From the NCBI GenBank assembly GCA_036725345.1, contig DAIMEJ010000006.1, forward strand, positions 106,626 through 170,625: a stretch of 64,000 nt of DNA, read 5' to 3'. Within the stretch, counting starts at the first letter, position 1; every line of letters starts with the position of its first letter. The translations under genes and the position numbers were made by a program. This document shows positions 26,054 through 34,003 of this stretch, piece after piece. The notes beneath the pieces are model-generated. The model was not told the DNA's origin. It saw only the letters and a program-made list of their open reading frames with translations, and did not search any database. This DNA is from JAPLJU01 sp036725345 (lineage in GTDB: Bacteria; Desulfobacterota; Syntrophia; Syntrophales; UBA2192).

Positions 26054-27001
26054 TTGAAAGACATCCCCTTTGAAGAGGTTCTCCGGCCCTGGGGGCTGGA
26101 ATTCAGGAAGAACCGTCACGATCTTCCCCTTTCGGGAAGCCCCGAGCGGAGCCTCTTCCGGACGGTGATCGAAGACGGGGAGGGCCGGCGTTTCGTCCTC
26201 GAGGAGATTGAGCCCGCGTTGCGGAATCGAAAGCGAAAGATCGCTGCTGCCGTTGAATTCCTCGCCACGGAGGGGCTTTCAGGGGTGATTCCCTGTCTGC
26301 GGAACCGTGATGACGATTTTACGGCGGAGGCGGCAGGCGGCGTCTGGCAGATAACTCCCTTTGTCGAGGGCGTCGAACTGAACAGGCCCGATTACACGCA
26401 TGATGCCTGGCGGGGCCGGGCGCTCGGCAGGTTCCTCGTCGCAATGAGGGGGTTATCTGCCGGAACCCCCATGGGGGATCCGGCACAGCCCTTTTCAGTC
26501 GCGGGCTTCACCCGCGATCTCATGAGGAGGATGAACCGGCATAGCCCCGAACAGGCGAGGGCCGTTGAACGGGCCTTTCTCTTCCTGGAGGGGTGTTTCT
26601 TCCCGCTGTCGGAGCAACTCCCCGTTGCCTTCTGCCATGGTGACTTTCATCCTCTCAACGTGATCTGGGGTGACGACCACATCCGTGCTGTCATTGACTG
26701 GGAATTCTCGGGGTACAAGCCCGAGCTGTATGACGCAGCGCTTCTGCTCGGATGCATCGGTGTTGAAGACCCGGAAAGCCTTGCCGGCCCCATGGCTCTG
26801 GCCTTTGTCGAGGAAATCCGTGATGCCGGGTGTTTCGACGCTTCAGGTTTTGCCTTACTCCCTGAATTCGTACTGGGGTTGAGGTTTGCCTGGCTGTCGG
26901 ACTGGCTTCGGAAAAAAGACGCCGAAATGGTCGAACTTGAAACGGATTTCATCGGGCTTCTTCTCGAAAATCTTGTGGATCTTCGCCGGGTCTGGGCGTA
27001 G
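26054..27001 (+). CDS. Aminoglycoside/choline kinase-like phosphotransferase
   Basis: 315 residues with the APH-fold catalytic loop CHGDFHPLNVIWGD near residue 197 and the metal-binding AVIDWEFSGYKPELYD near 212. The N-terminal lobe (RTVIEDGEGRRFVLEEIEP) carries the nucleotide site. The family covers homoserine kinase II-like, choline and small-molecule kinases; no resistance function can be claimed. The start is a TTG with a poor ribosome site, so the N-terminus is uncertain. Confidence 0.78.
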   Translation: MKDIPFEEVLRPWGLEFRKNRHDLPLSGSPERSLFRTVIEDGEGRRFVLEEIEPALRNRKRKIAAAVEFLATEGLSGVIPCLRNRDDDFTAEAAGGVWQITPFVEGVELNRPDYTHDAWRGRALGRFLVAMRGLSAGTPMGDPAQPFSVAGFTRDLMRRMNRHSPEQARAVERAFLFLEGCFFPLSEQLPVAFCHGDFHPLNVIWGDDHIRAVIDWEFSGYKPELYDAALLLGCIGVEDPESLAGPMALAFVEEIRDAGCFDASGFALLPEFVLGLRFAWLSDWLRKKDAEMVELETDFIGLLLENLVDLRRVWA

Positions 27002-27027
27002 CAGGGAGCATTTTTCAAAAAGAATCC

Positions 27028-27228
27028 TTGACTTCACGCAGATTGTGAGTAAACTATATCGAGAATTGCACAGGGCCTTTCATGGAAAGGCGGTGCGATA
27101 AAGGTCGGATGTAAACATTTTGAAGTGTAGGGATTAAACCACCATGCTCTCCGAAGTGTGGTGGTTTTTTTTAATTCTGCCGTTGTTGCAATCCGCCTTG
27201 TAAAATCTTATGAAAGGAGGATGAAACA
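27028..27228 (+). promoter_or_regulatory. Cold-shock leader 1: promoter and in-leader terminator hairpin
   Basis: TTGACT at 27028-27033 and a TAAACT-like -10 give a leader of about 165 nt. AACATTTTGAAGTG near 27115 is followed by the hairpin AACCACCA (27137-27144) / TGGTGGTT (27159-27166) and eight T residues, all before the csp start. The block ACCACCnnGCTCTC and the preceding AACATTTTGA recur in leader 2 (28029-28235). Conditional termination of csp transcription is inferred. Confidence 0.6.
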
Positions 27229-27429
27229 ATGTCAGAAGGCAAAGTCAAGTGGTTCAATGAACGCAAGGGCTTTGGATTCATCGAAAGCGATGAAGGCCAG
27301 GATGTGTTTGTTCACTTCAGCGCCATTCAGGGCAACGGCTTCAAGACCCTTCAAGAGGGTCAGCGCGTCAGCTTTGAGGTTCAGAATGGCCAGAAGGGCC
27401 CTTCAGCGGCCAACGTGAAAGCACTGTAA
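27229..27429 (+). CDS. Cold-shock domain protein (CspA family)
   Basis: 66-residue single cold-shock domain with both RNP motifs: KGFGFIES and DVFVHFSAI. It opens GKVKWFNERKGFGFI. The family melts RNA secondary structure and acts as an RNA chaperone in the cytoplasm. AAAGGAGG precedes the ATG. The long leader with its hairpin points to post-initiation control. About 75% like the second copy at 28236 by eye. Confidence 0.95.
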   Translation: MSEGKVKWFNERKGFGFIESDEGQDVFVHFSAIQGNGFKTLQEGQRVSFEVQNGQKGPSAANVKAL

Positions 27430-27438
27430 ATCACAAAA

Positions 27439-27474
27439 GGAAAAGGCTTCCTGCGATGCGGGGAAGCCTTTTCC
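27439..27474 (+). terminator. Terminator-like hairpin after csp 1
   Basis: GGAAAAGGCTTCC pairs perfectly with GGAAGCCTTTTCC (27462-27474); no long T run follows, so read-through into the RRM gene is possible. Confidence 0.55.
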
Positions 27475-27581
27475 ACCCTTTCGATCTGGAGCATCATTGT
27501 TTGCGAGGAGTCTTTGAAGCGTGTCCCGCCTTGCAAACCCAGCATGGAAGGATGACAACAAAACATCGAAAGGAACACGAA

Positions 27582-27920
27582 ATGAATAAAAAATTATATA
27601 TCGGCAATCTGGCCAGCGGAGTCACGGAGCAGGAGCTGAGAGACAATTTTTCCACAGTGGGAAACATTGTTTCGCTGGCTATCATCAAGGACAAGTTCAC
27701 GGGGCTCAGCAAGGGTTTCGGTTTTGTCGAGATGGAGACGGAGGAGGCCGCCAAGGAGGCCATCAAGCAGTTTAACGGCGGCGAGCTTCACGGAAAGGTC
27801 ATTGTTGTCAATGAGGCCAAACCCCCAAGGACCCAGGGGGGCGCAAGAGGCGACAGCCGATCCCGCCCCGGTGGATTCAGGAGAGGTCCGGAAAGAGGGG
27901 GAGGAGGCCGCAGATACTGA
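27582..27920 (+). CDS. RRM-type RNA-binding protein with RGG-like tail
   Basis: 112 residues. ATG 27582 is chosen because AAAGGAACAC precedes it. One RNA recognition motif covers residues 1-80: RNP2 KLYIGNLA and RNP1 KGFGFVEME. The tail is Arg/Gly-rich (GGFRRGPERGGGGRRY). Such small RRM proteins are often cold-induced. Its position between two csp genes and close to a DEAD-box helicase supports a cold-adaptation role. Confidence 0.92.
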   Translation: MNKKLYIGNLASGVTEQELRDNFSTVGNIVSLAIIKDKFTGLSKGFGFVEMETEEAAKEAIKQFNGGELHGKVIVVNEAKPPRTQGGARGDSRSRPGGFRRGPERGGGGRRY

Positions 27921-27926
27921 TAGACA

Positions 27927-27963
27927 GCGGGGAAAAGGCAGGGTGATTTTCGCCTTTTCCCGC
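27927..27963 (+). terminator. Terminator-like hairpin after the RRM gene
   Basis: GCGGGGAAAAGGC pairs with GCCTTTTCCCGC (27952-27963). Confidence 0.55.
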
Positions 27964-28028
27964 CGTTCAGGCAAAAATCTCGACATCAGAGGCGTTTATC
28001 TTCCCGAGTTATTCAAAGAAAATAAACA

Positions 28029-28235
28029 TTGACTTGGGGCGCTGCATGTAATAATGTTAGCCAGAAATTTTGAACAGATGCTTGGACTCATCAGCGGGAC
28101 AGAGTTAGAAAAGTTGGACGAACATTTTGAGAAGTAAAAGTTGACCACCGCGCTCTCAAGAGTTTTGGTGGTTTTTTTACGACGTGATGTCGATCCGACT
28201 TTTTAATAAAAACAGATGTAAGGGGGATTGGAATT
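28029..28235 (+). promoter_or_regulatory. Cold-shock leader 2: promoter and in-leader terminator hairpin
   Basis: TTGACT at 28029-28034, 17 bp, TAATGT at 28052-28057. GAACATTTTGAGAAG near 28120 precedes the hairpin ACCACC (28144-28149) / GGTGGT (28167-28172) with seven T residues, 64 bp before the csp start. Both blocks match leader 1 in sequence and order. Confidence 0.65.
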
Positions 28236-28436
28236 ATGCCAGAGGGTAGAGTCAAATGGTTTAATGAGAAAAAGGGTTTCGGCTTTATCGAGTCCGATGA
28301 GGGCGGAGATGTTTTCGTGCACTACAGCGCGATTCAGAACCCGGGCTTTCGGACTCTCTCGGAGAACCAGCGAGTGAGTTTCGATGTCGAGAAGGGGAAA
28401 AAGGGACCCGCAGCGACGAATGTGAAAATCCTGTAG
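28236..28436 (+). CDS. Cold-shock domain protein (CspA family), second copy
   Basis: 66 residues with RNP1 KGFGFIES and RNP2 DVFVHYSAI. A paralogue of the protein at 27229; the C-terminus is PAATNVKIL. Translation begins at ATG after AAGGGGGAT. Same RNA chaperone role by family. A terminator follows at 28452. Confidence 0.95.
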   Translation: MPEGRVKWFNEKKGFGFIESDEGGDVFVHYSAIQNPGFRTLSENQRVSFDVEKGKKGPAATNVKIL

Positions 28437-28451
28437 AACCCGGTAAGGGCG

Positions 28452-28491
28452 AAAGGCACTTCTGTGTTGTTTGTCATGGAAGTGCCTTTTT
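28452..28491 (+). terminator. Intrinsic terminator after csp 2
   Basis: AAAGGCACTTC pairs with GAAGTGCCTTT (28479-28489), followed by T residues. Confidence 0.75.
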
Positions 28492-28547
28492 GTTTCCAGC
28501 GAGTGTATGCGTTGTCGGCAGGGCTGTGAAGAAAGCGAGTATCAACA

Positions 28548-28745
28548 ATGACAAAATCAAAAGCCAGTTTTGAGAAGCGCCAGAAAGAAAAGAGGCGACA
28601 GCAGAGGCGGCAGGAAAAAGAAATGCGCCGGAAGGAAGCGAGGGAGCGCAGGGCCAACGCACCCCCGAGAAGCAAGGACGAAGATCCGGACATCGCCGGT
28701 ATCAGACCCGGGCCGCAACCCCTTCCGGAACAGTGGCAGCAATAA
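28548..28745 (+). CDS. Very basic small helical protein
   Basis: 65 residues: an uninterrupted Lys/Arg/Glu helix from about 5 to 38 (SFEKRQKEKRRQQRRQEKEM) and a short acidic/proline tail (DEDPDIAGIRPGPQPLP). It suggests nucleic-acid or ribosome contact. I recall similar short proteins beside cold-shock genes in related bacteria, but cannot confirm this. No domain name can be assigned. Confidence 0.6.
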   Translation: MTKSKASFEKRQKEKRRQQRRQEKEMRRKEARERRANAPPRSKDEDPDIAGIRPGPQPLPEQWQQ

Positions 28746-29123
28746 CGTGATCGATGAAGGTCGATCGACGTGAGCGCTTGCATGGGCGATTTAAACTGCT
28801 TGCATCCAGGCCGTGCTTCGAGCGGATGAACTCATTTATAAACTTGACATCGTTGCATTTGAGAGTAACAATATAAATGTAATCGACATTGCCCGGCAAT
28901 TCATCACTCCGCTGCCCCAAATAGGGGTCATCCTCCGATGATTGAAGCTCCGTCTTTTACAAAAGACGGAGCTTGTTGTTTTTCCATAAGAAGCCGTAGT
29001 CGAAAGGGCCCCAGTCCGAAGAGGTTCCATGACCCCTCGGAGTGAAGCGGTATCGGCGTCTCCGATGAAGAGTCCGTGTCGCGTCGCGGCCCCGGCCATC
29101 ACTCAAGACAAGGATGGTGCAGA
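28746..29123. other. Intergenic region with a strong hairpin
   Basis: AAGCTCCGTCTTTT (28945-28958) pairs perfectly with AAAAGACGGAGCTT (28961-28974), followed by GTTGTTTTT, so a terminator at about 28945-28983. A TTGACA near 28843 has no well-placed -10. No gene is supported. Confidence 0.5.
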
Positions 29124-29438
29124 ATGAAAATACATCTGATCGAGAATTCGGACAATTTTGCCAAGCTCAAAGACAACATTTGGGAATGCGGCTGGTGGAA
29201 ACTCGCGGAAGAGAAGGCCCGGAAGCTCATCGGGGGCAAAATTTATTTCCACAAGAACCGGGTGGAACCCTCTTTCTACGGCGGGACCATCCGGGGGTAC
29301 AGGGTCGAGAACGATGGGGAGCATCAGGGACGAATTGTATTCGAATTCGAATACAATGCCGCATGCAGAAACATACGGACGGACAAATACGGGTGGTCCA
29401 TGGAAATGAAGATCGTCACCGAGCCGGAACAGGCCTAG
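29124..29438 (+). CDS. Hypothetical protein, unknown function
   Basis: 105 residues starting MKIHLIENSDNFAKL; ATG 29124 is preferred to upstream in-frame starts because AAGGA precedes it. Alpha/beta pattern with IYFHKNRVEPSFYGGTIRGYRV and FEFEYNAACRN. It has no signal peptide or membrane segment. Family not recognised; single gene before a bidirectional terminator. Confidence 0.6.
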   Translation: MKIHLIENSDNFAKLKDNIWECGWWKLAEEKARKLIGGKIYFHKNRVEPSFYGGTIRGYRVENDGEHQGRIVFEFEYNAACRNIRTDKYGWSMEMKIVTEPEQA

Positions 29439-29458
29439 GAAGCGTCGAAAGGAGAAAC

Positions 29459-29489
29459 AAAAGGCAGGGCCATCGTGCCCTGCCTTTTT
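29459..29489. terminator. Terminator between convergent genes
   Basis: AAAAGGCAGGGC pairs with GCCCTGCCTTTT (29477-29488), followed by a T. It can serve the + gene and, through the A run on its other side, the helicase on the - strand. Confidence 0.75.
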
Positions 29490-29524
29490 AGTCGGTGAGG
29501 CGCGCAGCGGAAAATGGGCGAACA

Positions 29525-30748
29525 TCAGAGCCGGCAATGCTCGAGGCTCTTCCGGGGTCTTGACGGGTTTCGCCGGCCCGCGGGCCGTTTTTCCCTGTCG
29601 AGGCCGCCGGTTCTTGCCGGTGCCGGAACGTTGTAATCGAAGTCCTCGAGCAGTCGTGTTTCGATTTTTTCCCCGATGGCCTTCTCGATGGACCACACGA
29701 AAGCCCGGTCCTGACGCGTCACGAAGCTGAATGCGTCACCGGTCCTTGCCGCCCGACCCGTGCGGCCGATCCGGTGGGTGTAAGCGTCGACCGTGTCGGG
29801 CATGTCGTAATTGATGACGTGAGAAATCCGTGAAATGTCTAGACCGCGGGCCGCAATGTCGGTGGCCACGAGGATCTGGTGCTTGCCGTTTCGGAAGCCC
29901 GTGAGTGCCGCTTCACGCTGGCGCTGCGAAAGGTCTCCTTGAAGATACGTTACGGGAAAACCGGCTTTCCTCATTTGCCTGGCAAGACGCGTCGCGCGGT
30001 CCTTGGTGCGGGTAAAAATGAGCACGGACGCCGTGTCCGTTCGGTCCAGAAGCTTCATCAAAAGGGATGTCTTCAAATGCTGCTCCACGGGATACAGGTA
30101 GTGGGAGACGGAGGATACCGGGGCCGCCTCGCCGACCTGCACGGTGACGGGGTTATGCAGGATTTCCTGCGCGAGGGTTCGGATGTCGTCGGGCATGGTT
30201 GCAGCGAAGAGCAGGGTCTGCCGTGCGGCCGGGATGCGCTTCGTGATTTCACGGATGTCCGGTAAGAAGCCCATGTCGAACATCCGGTCCGCCTCGTCCA
30301 GCACAAGAACTTCCAGGCCCGACAGGTCGATGACCCGCTGGTTCATGAGGTCGATGAGGCGTCCCGGGCAGGCCACCGCGACCTGGGCGCCGCCACGAAG
30401 TTTTTTGATCTGCGGGTCCTTGCTGACGCCGCCGTAGATGGTTACGCTTTTCACTTTCGTGAATCGGCCCAGCTGGCCGACCGCCTCATGTATCTGCTCC
30501 GCGAGTTCCCGTGTGGGGGCGATGATCAATGCCCGGACGTGCTTCTGCGGACCGTCCAGCAGGCGCTGCAGAATGGGAAGCACAAACGCGGCTGTTTTCC
30601 CCGTACCGGTCTGGGCGAGACCCATGAAGTCCCGATGCTGCAGGATGGGAGGGATGGATTGAATCTGGACCGGCGTGGCTGCCGTGTAGCCCAGGGCCTC
30701 GATGCCCGCTTCAATACGAGGGTCCAAATTAAACGATTTGAAATTCAT
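29525..30748 (-). CDS. rhlE: DEAD-box RNA helicase, RhlE type
   Basis: 407 residues with all DEAD-box motifs in order: Q motif TPVQIQ, motif I AQTGTGKT, Ia PTRELA, II DEAD, III AAT (usually SAT), V ATDIAARGLD, VI HRIGRTGR. The short basic tail (RPAGRRNPSRPRK) is of RhlE kind. It unwinds RNA during ribosome assembly or mRNA turnover. Its 3' neighbours are cold-shock genes and its leader carries the same promoter-hairpin design, suggesting cold regulation. Confidence 0.92.
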   Translation of the reverse strand: MNFKSFNLDPRIEAGIEALGYTAATPVQIQSIPPILQHRDFMGLAQTGTGKTAAFVLPILQRLLDGPQKHVRALIIAPTRELAEQIHEAVGQLGRFTKVKSVTIYGGVSKDPQIKKLRGGAQVAVACPGRLIDLMNQRVIDLSGLEVLVLDEADRMFDMGFLPDIREITKRIPAARQTLLFAATMPDDIRTLAQEILHNPVTVQVGEAAPVSSVSHYLYPVEQHLKTSLLMKLLDRTDTASVLIFTRTKDRATRLARQMRKAGFPVTYLQGDLSQRQREAALTGFRNGKHQILVATDIAARGLDISRISHVINYDMPDTVDAYTHRIGRTGRAARTGDAFSFVTRQDRAFVWSIEKAIGEKIETRLLEDFDYNVPAPARTGGLDREKRPAGRRNPSRPRKSLEHCRL

Positions 30749-30935
30749 TTACACTCCTGATTTTTTATTCTCGAACCGGGGATGAAACCGGTTCGTCCGC
30801 CGCGGGGGTGGATATAGGCGATCACAAATCTCCGGTCTAAAAAAATCCCCAGCAGCCTTTCCACGAGCTCTGGGGACCGGGACCAAAACCGTCTTAAAGT
30901 AGTCTTAACATAAGCTTTATGGGCGCCCATGTCAA
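30749..30935 (-). promoter_or_regulatory. Helicase leader: promoter and in-leader terminator hairpin
   Basis: On the minus strand TTGACA (30935-30930), exactly 17 bp, TATGTT (30912-30907). About 30 bp on, TCCCCAGAGC pairs with GCTGCTGGGGA (hairpin 30876-30846), followed by seven T residues (30845-30839), about 90 bp before the ATG. This repeats the promoter-hairpin-start layout of the two csp leaders. Confidence 0.65.
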
Positions 30936-30998
30936 GGGTTAATTAGGCTGTGTCAGATATTCGCGAGACGAAAAAACGCTTCTTTTCACCATGCCCGG

Positions 30999-32570
30999 TC
31001 AGGCCGGGGTTTGCCTCCCCAGGCTCAGCGTGTGCGTGACGCACGGCGGGACCTCGCGCTGATAATGGGTCACGAAGATGAGATCCGTGCGTGTCTTCGT
31101 GCCGATGTCGTTGGCCAGATCGAGAACACGCCTGCGGTATCCCTCGTCCAGACCCTCACAGGGTTCATCGAGGATCAGCAGGCGTGGAGACTTCACCATG
31201 GCCCGCGCGATGAGCACCATCCTTCTCTCACCGAACGAGAGCTGGTTGAAAACCCTGTTCGAGAGACTCCCCAGTCCGAGTCGGTCCATCCAGTGGCGGA
31301 CCCTGTCGTGCTCCCCGGGGTTGATGGCGCGATAGAGCCCCATGGAATCGAAAAGTCCCGATGCCGCAACCTCGAAGGCGCTGATCCCCTTCCGGTATTG
31401 AAGCTGCAGTCGTGCGGAAACCATCCCGATGTGTTCTTTCACCTCCCAGACCGTCTCTCCCGAGCCCTTGCGGTTTCCGAAGAGATAAATCTCGTTGGCA
31501 TAGGCCTGGGGGTTGTCGCCGCTGATCAGGTCCAGGAGGGTCGACTTGCCCGACCCGTTGGGTCCCACGACGGCCCAGTTTTCGCCCTTTCTCATGACCC
31601 AGTCGAGGCCGTTGAGAACGGTGATTTCACCGTAGCGGACGGTCACATTCTTCATCTCCACCAGAATCTCGCCGGCGTCCGTTCTCTGTTCGGCGATTCT
31701 GTATGGTGCAGGTGCGTTCAGGCTTATCCCGGTCCTGTGATAGAGATCGTCGAGCAGTTTTCGGGTCAGCACATCGCCGCGCCCGCCCTGGCGGACGATC
31801 CTGCAGTCTTTCACACAGAGGACATGGGTGATGCCGGGCAGGATTTCCTCCAGGCGGTTTGTCACAAGGATGACCTGTATTCCCTCCTGCATCAACTTTT
31901 CGAGCGCTTCGGCCAGCCGGGTCCGGGATGTCGCGTCTACACCGCCGAAAGGTTCATCGAGGATGAGAAGCCGCGGGGACTTGAGAAGCGCGCGTGCAAT
32001 CAGGACCCTGCGCATTTCGCCCGTGGACAGGAAGGCCGTCCCGCGATCCAGGAGATGCCGGATCCCCATGAGATCGACGACCCCATCAAAAGGCGGCCCG
32101 TCGTCTTCTGTCTCCAGGGCGGAGAGGATCGTCTCCCGGACTTTCTCACGGGAATCGTTTTGTCCGGCAAAAGACCGGGAATCCCCCAACCGCTCTTCCC
32201 GGTCCATGAACCATTCGTGCAGTTCGAAGGAAACGTAACCGATCCCGCGCCCGTTGAGACCATGGCGGATGATTTTCCCGCGGCTGTGGGGGATGTCATC
32301 GGCGAGAAGCCTGGCGAGGGACGATTTGCCCGAACCGTTCGGGCCGAGAATGGCCCAGTTCTGACCGGTTCGAATCTCCCAGGACGTTCCCGGGAGGATG
32401 TGCCGGTCACGCACACGGACGGTGACGTCCTTCAGCGTTATGACCGGTTTCGCGAGGGACCCGTGAAGTCCTTCCCCGTTTTTTTGCCGGGGTTTTGTGT
32501 CCTTTTCCTTTTTGGGGATGCCCGTCATGTTCAAAACTTTGATGTTCGATTCGCCGAGGCTTTCTGCCAT
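30999..32570 (-). CDS. ModF-like twin ABC ATPase
   Basis: 523 residues with two ATP-binding domains and no membrane part. Domain 1 has Walker A GPNGSGKSS, signature LSTGEMRR and Walker B LLILDEPFGG. Domain 2 has GPNGSGKST, LSFGERRMV and LLILDEPCEG. The inter-domain text MVSARLQLQYRKGISAFEVAA and GLFDSMGLYRA resembles E. coli ModF (PhrA), a soluble protein linked to molybdate use. No modABC genes are adjacent. A molybdenum/tungsten link would suit the tungsten-type aldehyde oxidoreductase 4 kb away, but that is inference. Confidence 0.8.
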   Translation of the reverse strand: MAESLGESNIKVLNMTGIPKKEKDTKPRQKNGEGLHGSLAKPVITLKDVTVRVRDRHILPGTSWEIRTGQNWAILGPNGSGKSSLARLLADDIPHSRGKIIRHGLNGRGIGYVSFELHEWFMDREERLGDSRSFAGQNDSREKVRETILSALETEDDGPPFDGVVDLMGIRHLLDRGTAFLSTGEMRRVLIARALLKSPRLLILDEPFGGVDATSRTRLAEALEKLMQEGIQVILVTNRLEEILPGITHVLCVKDCRIVRQGGRGDVLTRKLLDDLYHRTGISLNAPAPYRIAEQRTDAGEILVEMKNVTVRYGEITVLNGLDWVMRKGENWAVVGPNGSGKSTLLDLISGDNPQAYANEIYLFGNRKGSGETVWEVKEHIGMVSARLQLQYRKGISAFEVAASGLFDSMGLYRAINPGEHDRVRHWMDRLGLGSLSNRVFNQLSFGERRMVLIARAMVKSPRLLILDEPCEGLDEGYRRRVLDLANDIGTKTRTDLIFVTHYQREVPPCVTHTLSLGRQTPA

Positions 32571-32788
32571 ATCAAAATATGCCGTAAAATGGAAGCCCCC
32601 GGGTCAAAACGACAATAAGGAAGTCCCGACGAAAAGGAGAGAACGATCTGAAGATACATGCTATAATGATTTATCGTTTTGGTCGCGGACAGGGCGGTTG
32701 CTACGCGGCCTGAAGCAGCTTTTGCCGAATATCGCGCAACGCCGTTCGGGGGGATGGCCTTTCACATTGACAAAAAGGAGGTGAGGGT

Positions 32789-33214
32789 ATGTTAAAAAAA
32801 GCCGTGCTCACAAAACAGATTTATGTGACCGTGGACAATGAGATCGGGATGCTGAACAAACTGGCCGATCACATGGCCGATCGGGGAATCAACATAGAGG
32901 CCGTAGCGGGCTACGAAATGCAGGGGACGGATAAAGCCCGGATCATGATGGTTGTTGAGGATGTCCGCCGGGCATGCGACGCGCTGAAGGAAAAAGGGTT
33001 CGCCGCTGTCGACGTGAAGGAAGAGATCCTGGTTGAGCTCGACAACAGGCCGGGGGCTCTGAAGATCGTGACGAGCCTGCTGGCGTCAAAGGGTATCAAC
33101 ATCAGGCAGATTTACGGGACCGCGAGTCCCGCGGAAAGTCCCGTCCGGGTGATCCTGGCGACAAGCGATAATCAAAAGGCGCTTGTGGCATTGAAAAAAT
33201 CAATCAGGAAATAG
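32789..33214 (+). CDS. Tandem ACT-domain protein
   Basis: 141 residues made of two ACT domains: QIYVTVDNEIGMLNKLADHMADRGINIEAV and EILVELDNRPGALKIVTSLLASKGINIRQI. Such proteins bind amino acids at the domain interface and act as free regulators. AAGGAGGTGAGGGT precedes the ATG. The ligand is unknown; the aromatic cluster is 6 kb downstream. The kinase-like gene follows 36 bp later. Confidence 0.85.
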   Translation: MLKKAVLTKQIYVTVDNEIGMLNKLADHMADRGINIEAVAGYEMQGTDKARIMMVVEDVRRACDALKEKGFAAVDVKEEILVELDNRPGALKIVTSLLASKGINIRQIYGTASPAESPVRVILATSDNQKALVALKKSIRK

Positions 33215-33250
33215 CCGTCAAAGGAAGCAAGCGTCACAGGTACGGGGGGC

Positions 33251-33883
33251 ATGGAACACAGGATCGTCACCGTGTCAAGGCTCATGGGCAGCGGGGGAGG
33301 CTACGTCGGGTATCTCGCCGCGAAGGAACTCGGTTTCAGGTACATTGACCGGGAGATCCTTCGGGAGGCGGCGAAAAAACTCGGTACGGATGTTCGTCAG
33401 CTTGAAGAGATCGACGGCAGGGCGTCGAGCCTGCTCATGAATATCGTCAGGAGTTTCGGCATGGGGGCGCCGGAAGCCATCAGTCAGCCGCCCCCGACAT
33501 TGCCGGTCTATGAGAGGGACCTCTTTGACCTGCAGAGCCGGATTATACGGGAAATGGCGGATCAGTATGACGCCGTCATCATCGGCCGGGGCGCCTTTCA
33601 TGTTCTGAGAGGCAGGGCGGGCGTCATCCATGTCTTTGTTCACGCCCCGGAGGAGTTTCGGGTCGGTCGCGTGATGAAGGTCCGGAATATCACCGATTTC
33701 AAAAGCGCCAGGACACTTGTCCGGGAGTCCGACCAGAGAAGAAAAAAGTTCATTCGGGATATGACCGGCAGCGACTGGATGGATGCACGCAACTACCACC
33801 TTTGTGTTGACACGAGCGCCGTGGGTTTGTCGGCCTGTGTCGAGATGATTGTCAGCCTCGTCGGTTCCTCGAAACCTCACTAA
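33251..33883 (+). CDS. Cytidylate kinase-like protein
   Basis: 210 residues of the Cytidylate_kin2 type: TVSRLMGSGGGYVGYLAAKELGF is an altered P-loop (Gly-rich but lacking the usual GKS/T), then FRYIDREILREAAKKLG, VIIGRGAFHVL and HVFVHAPEEFRVGRVM. The substrate is unknown; relatives in deltaproteobacteria are unstudied. It may be co-transcribed with the ACT protein. Confidence 0.75.
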   Translation: MEHRIVTVSRLMGSGGGYVGYLAAKELGFRYIDREILREAAKKLGTDVRQLEEIDGRASSLLMNIVRSFGMGAPEAISQPPPTLPVYERDLFDLQSRIIREMADQYDAVIIGRGAFHVLRGRAGVIHVFVHAPEEFRVGRVMKVRNITDFKSARTLVRESDQRRKKFIRDMTGSDWMDARNYHLCVDTSAVGLSACVEMIVSLVGSSKPH

Positions 33884-34003
33884 GCCGTTGTCCCATGCGA
33901 CCGGATCGCCTCCAGCCCCCCCGTTGCGCTTCCCGCATGCCCGTTGCGTCCGTTTGTTGTCTTCATGAGTTACAGTAATGGAGTTCAGGTGCAGGGACCG
34001 GCC

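Noticed and set aside
31011..32618. A 535-codon open frame on the + strand
   Set aside because: It lies antisense to the clear twin ABC ATPase and its translation has no domain; a composition shadow in GC-rich DNA.
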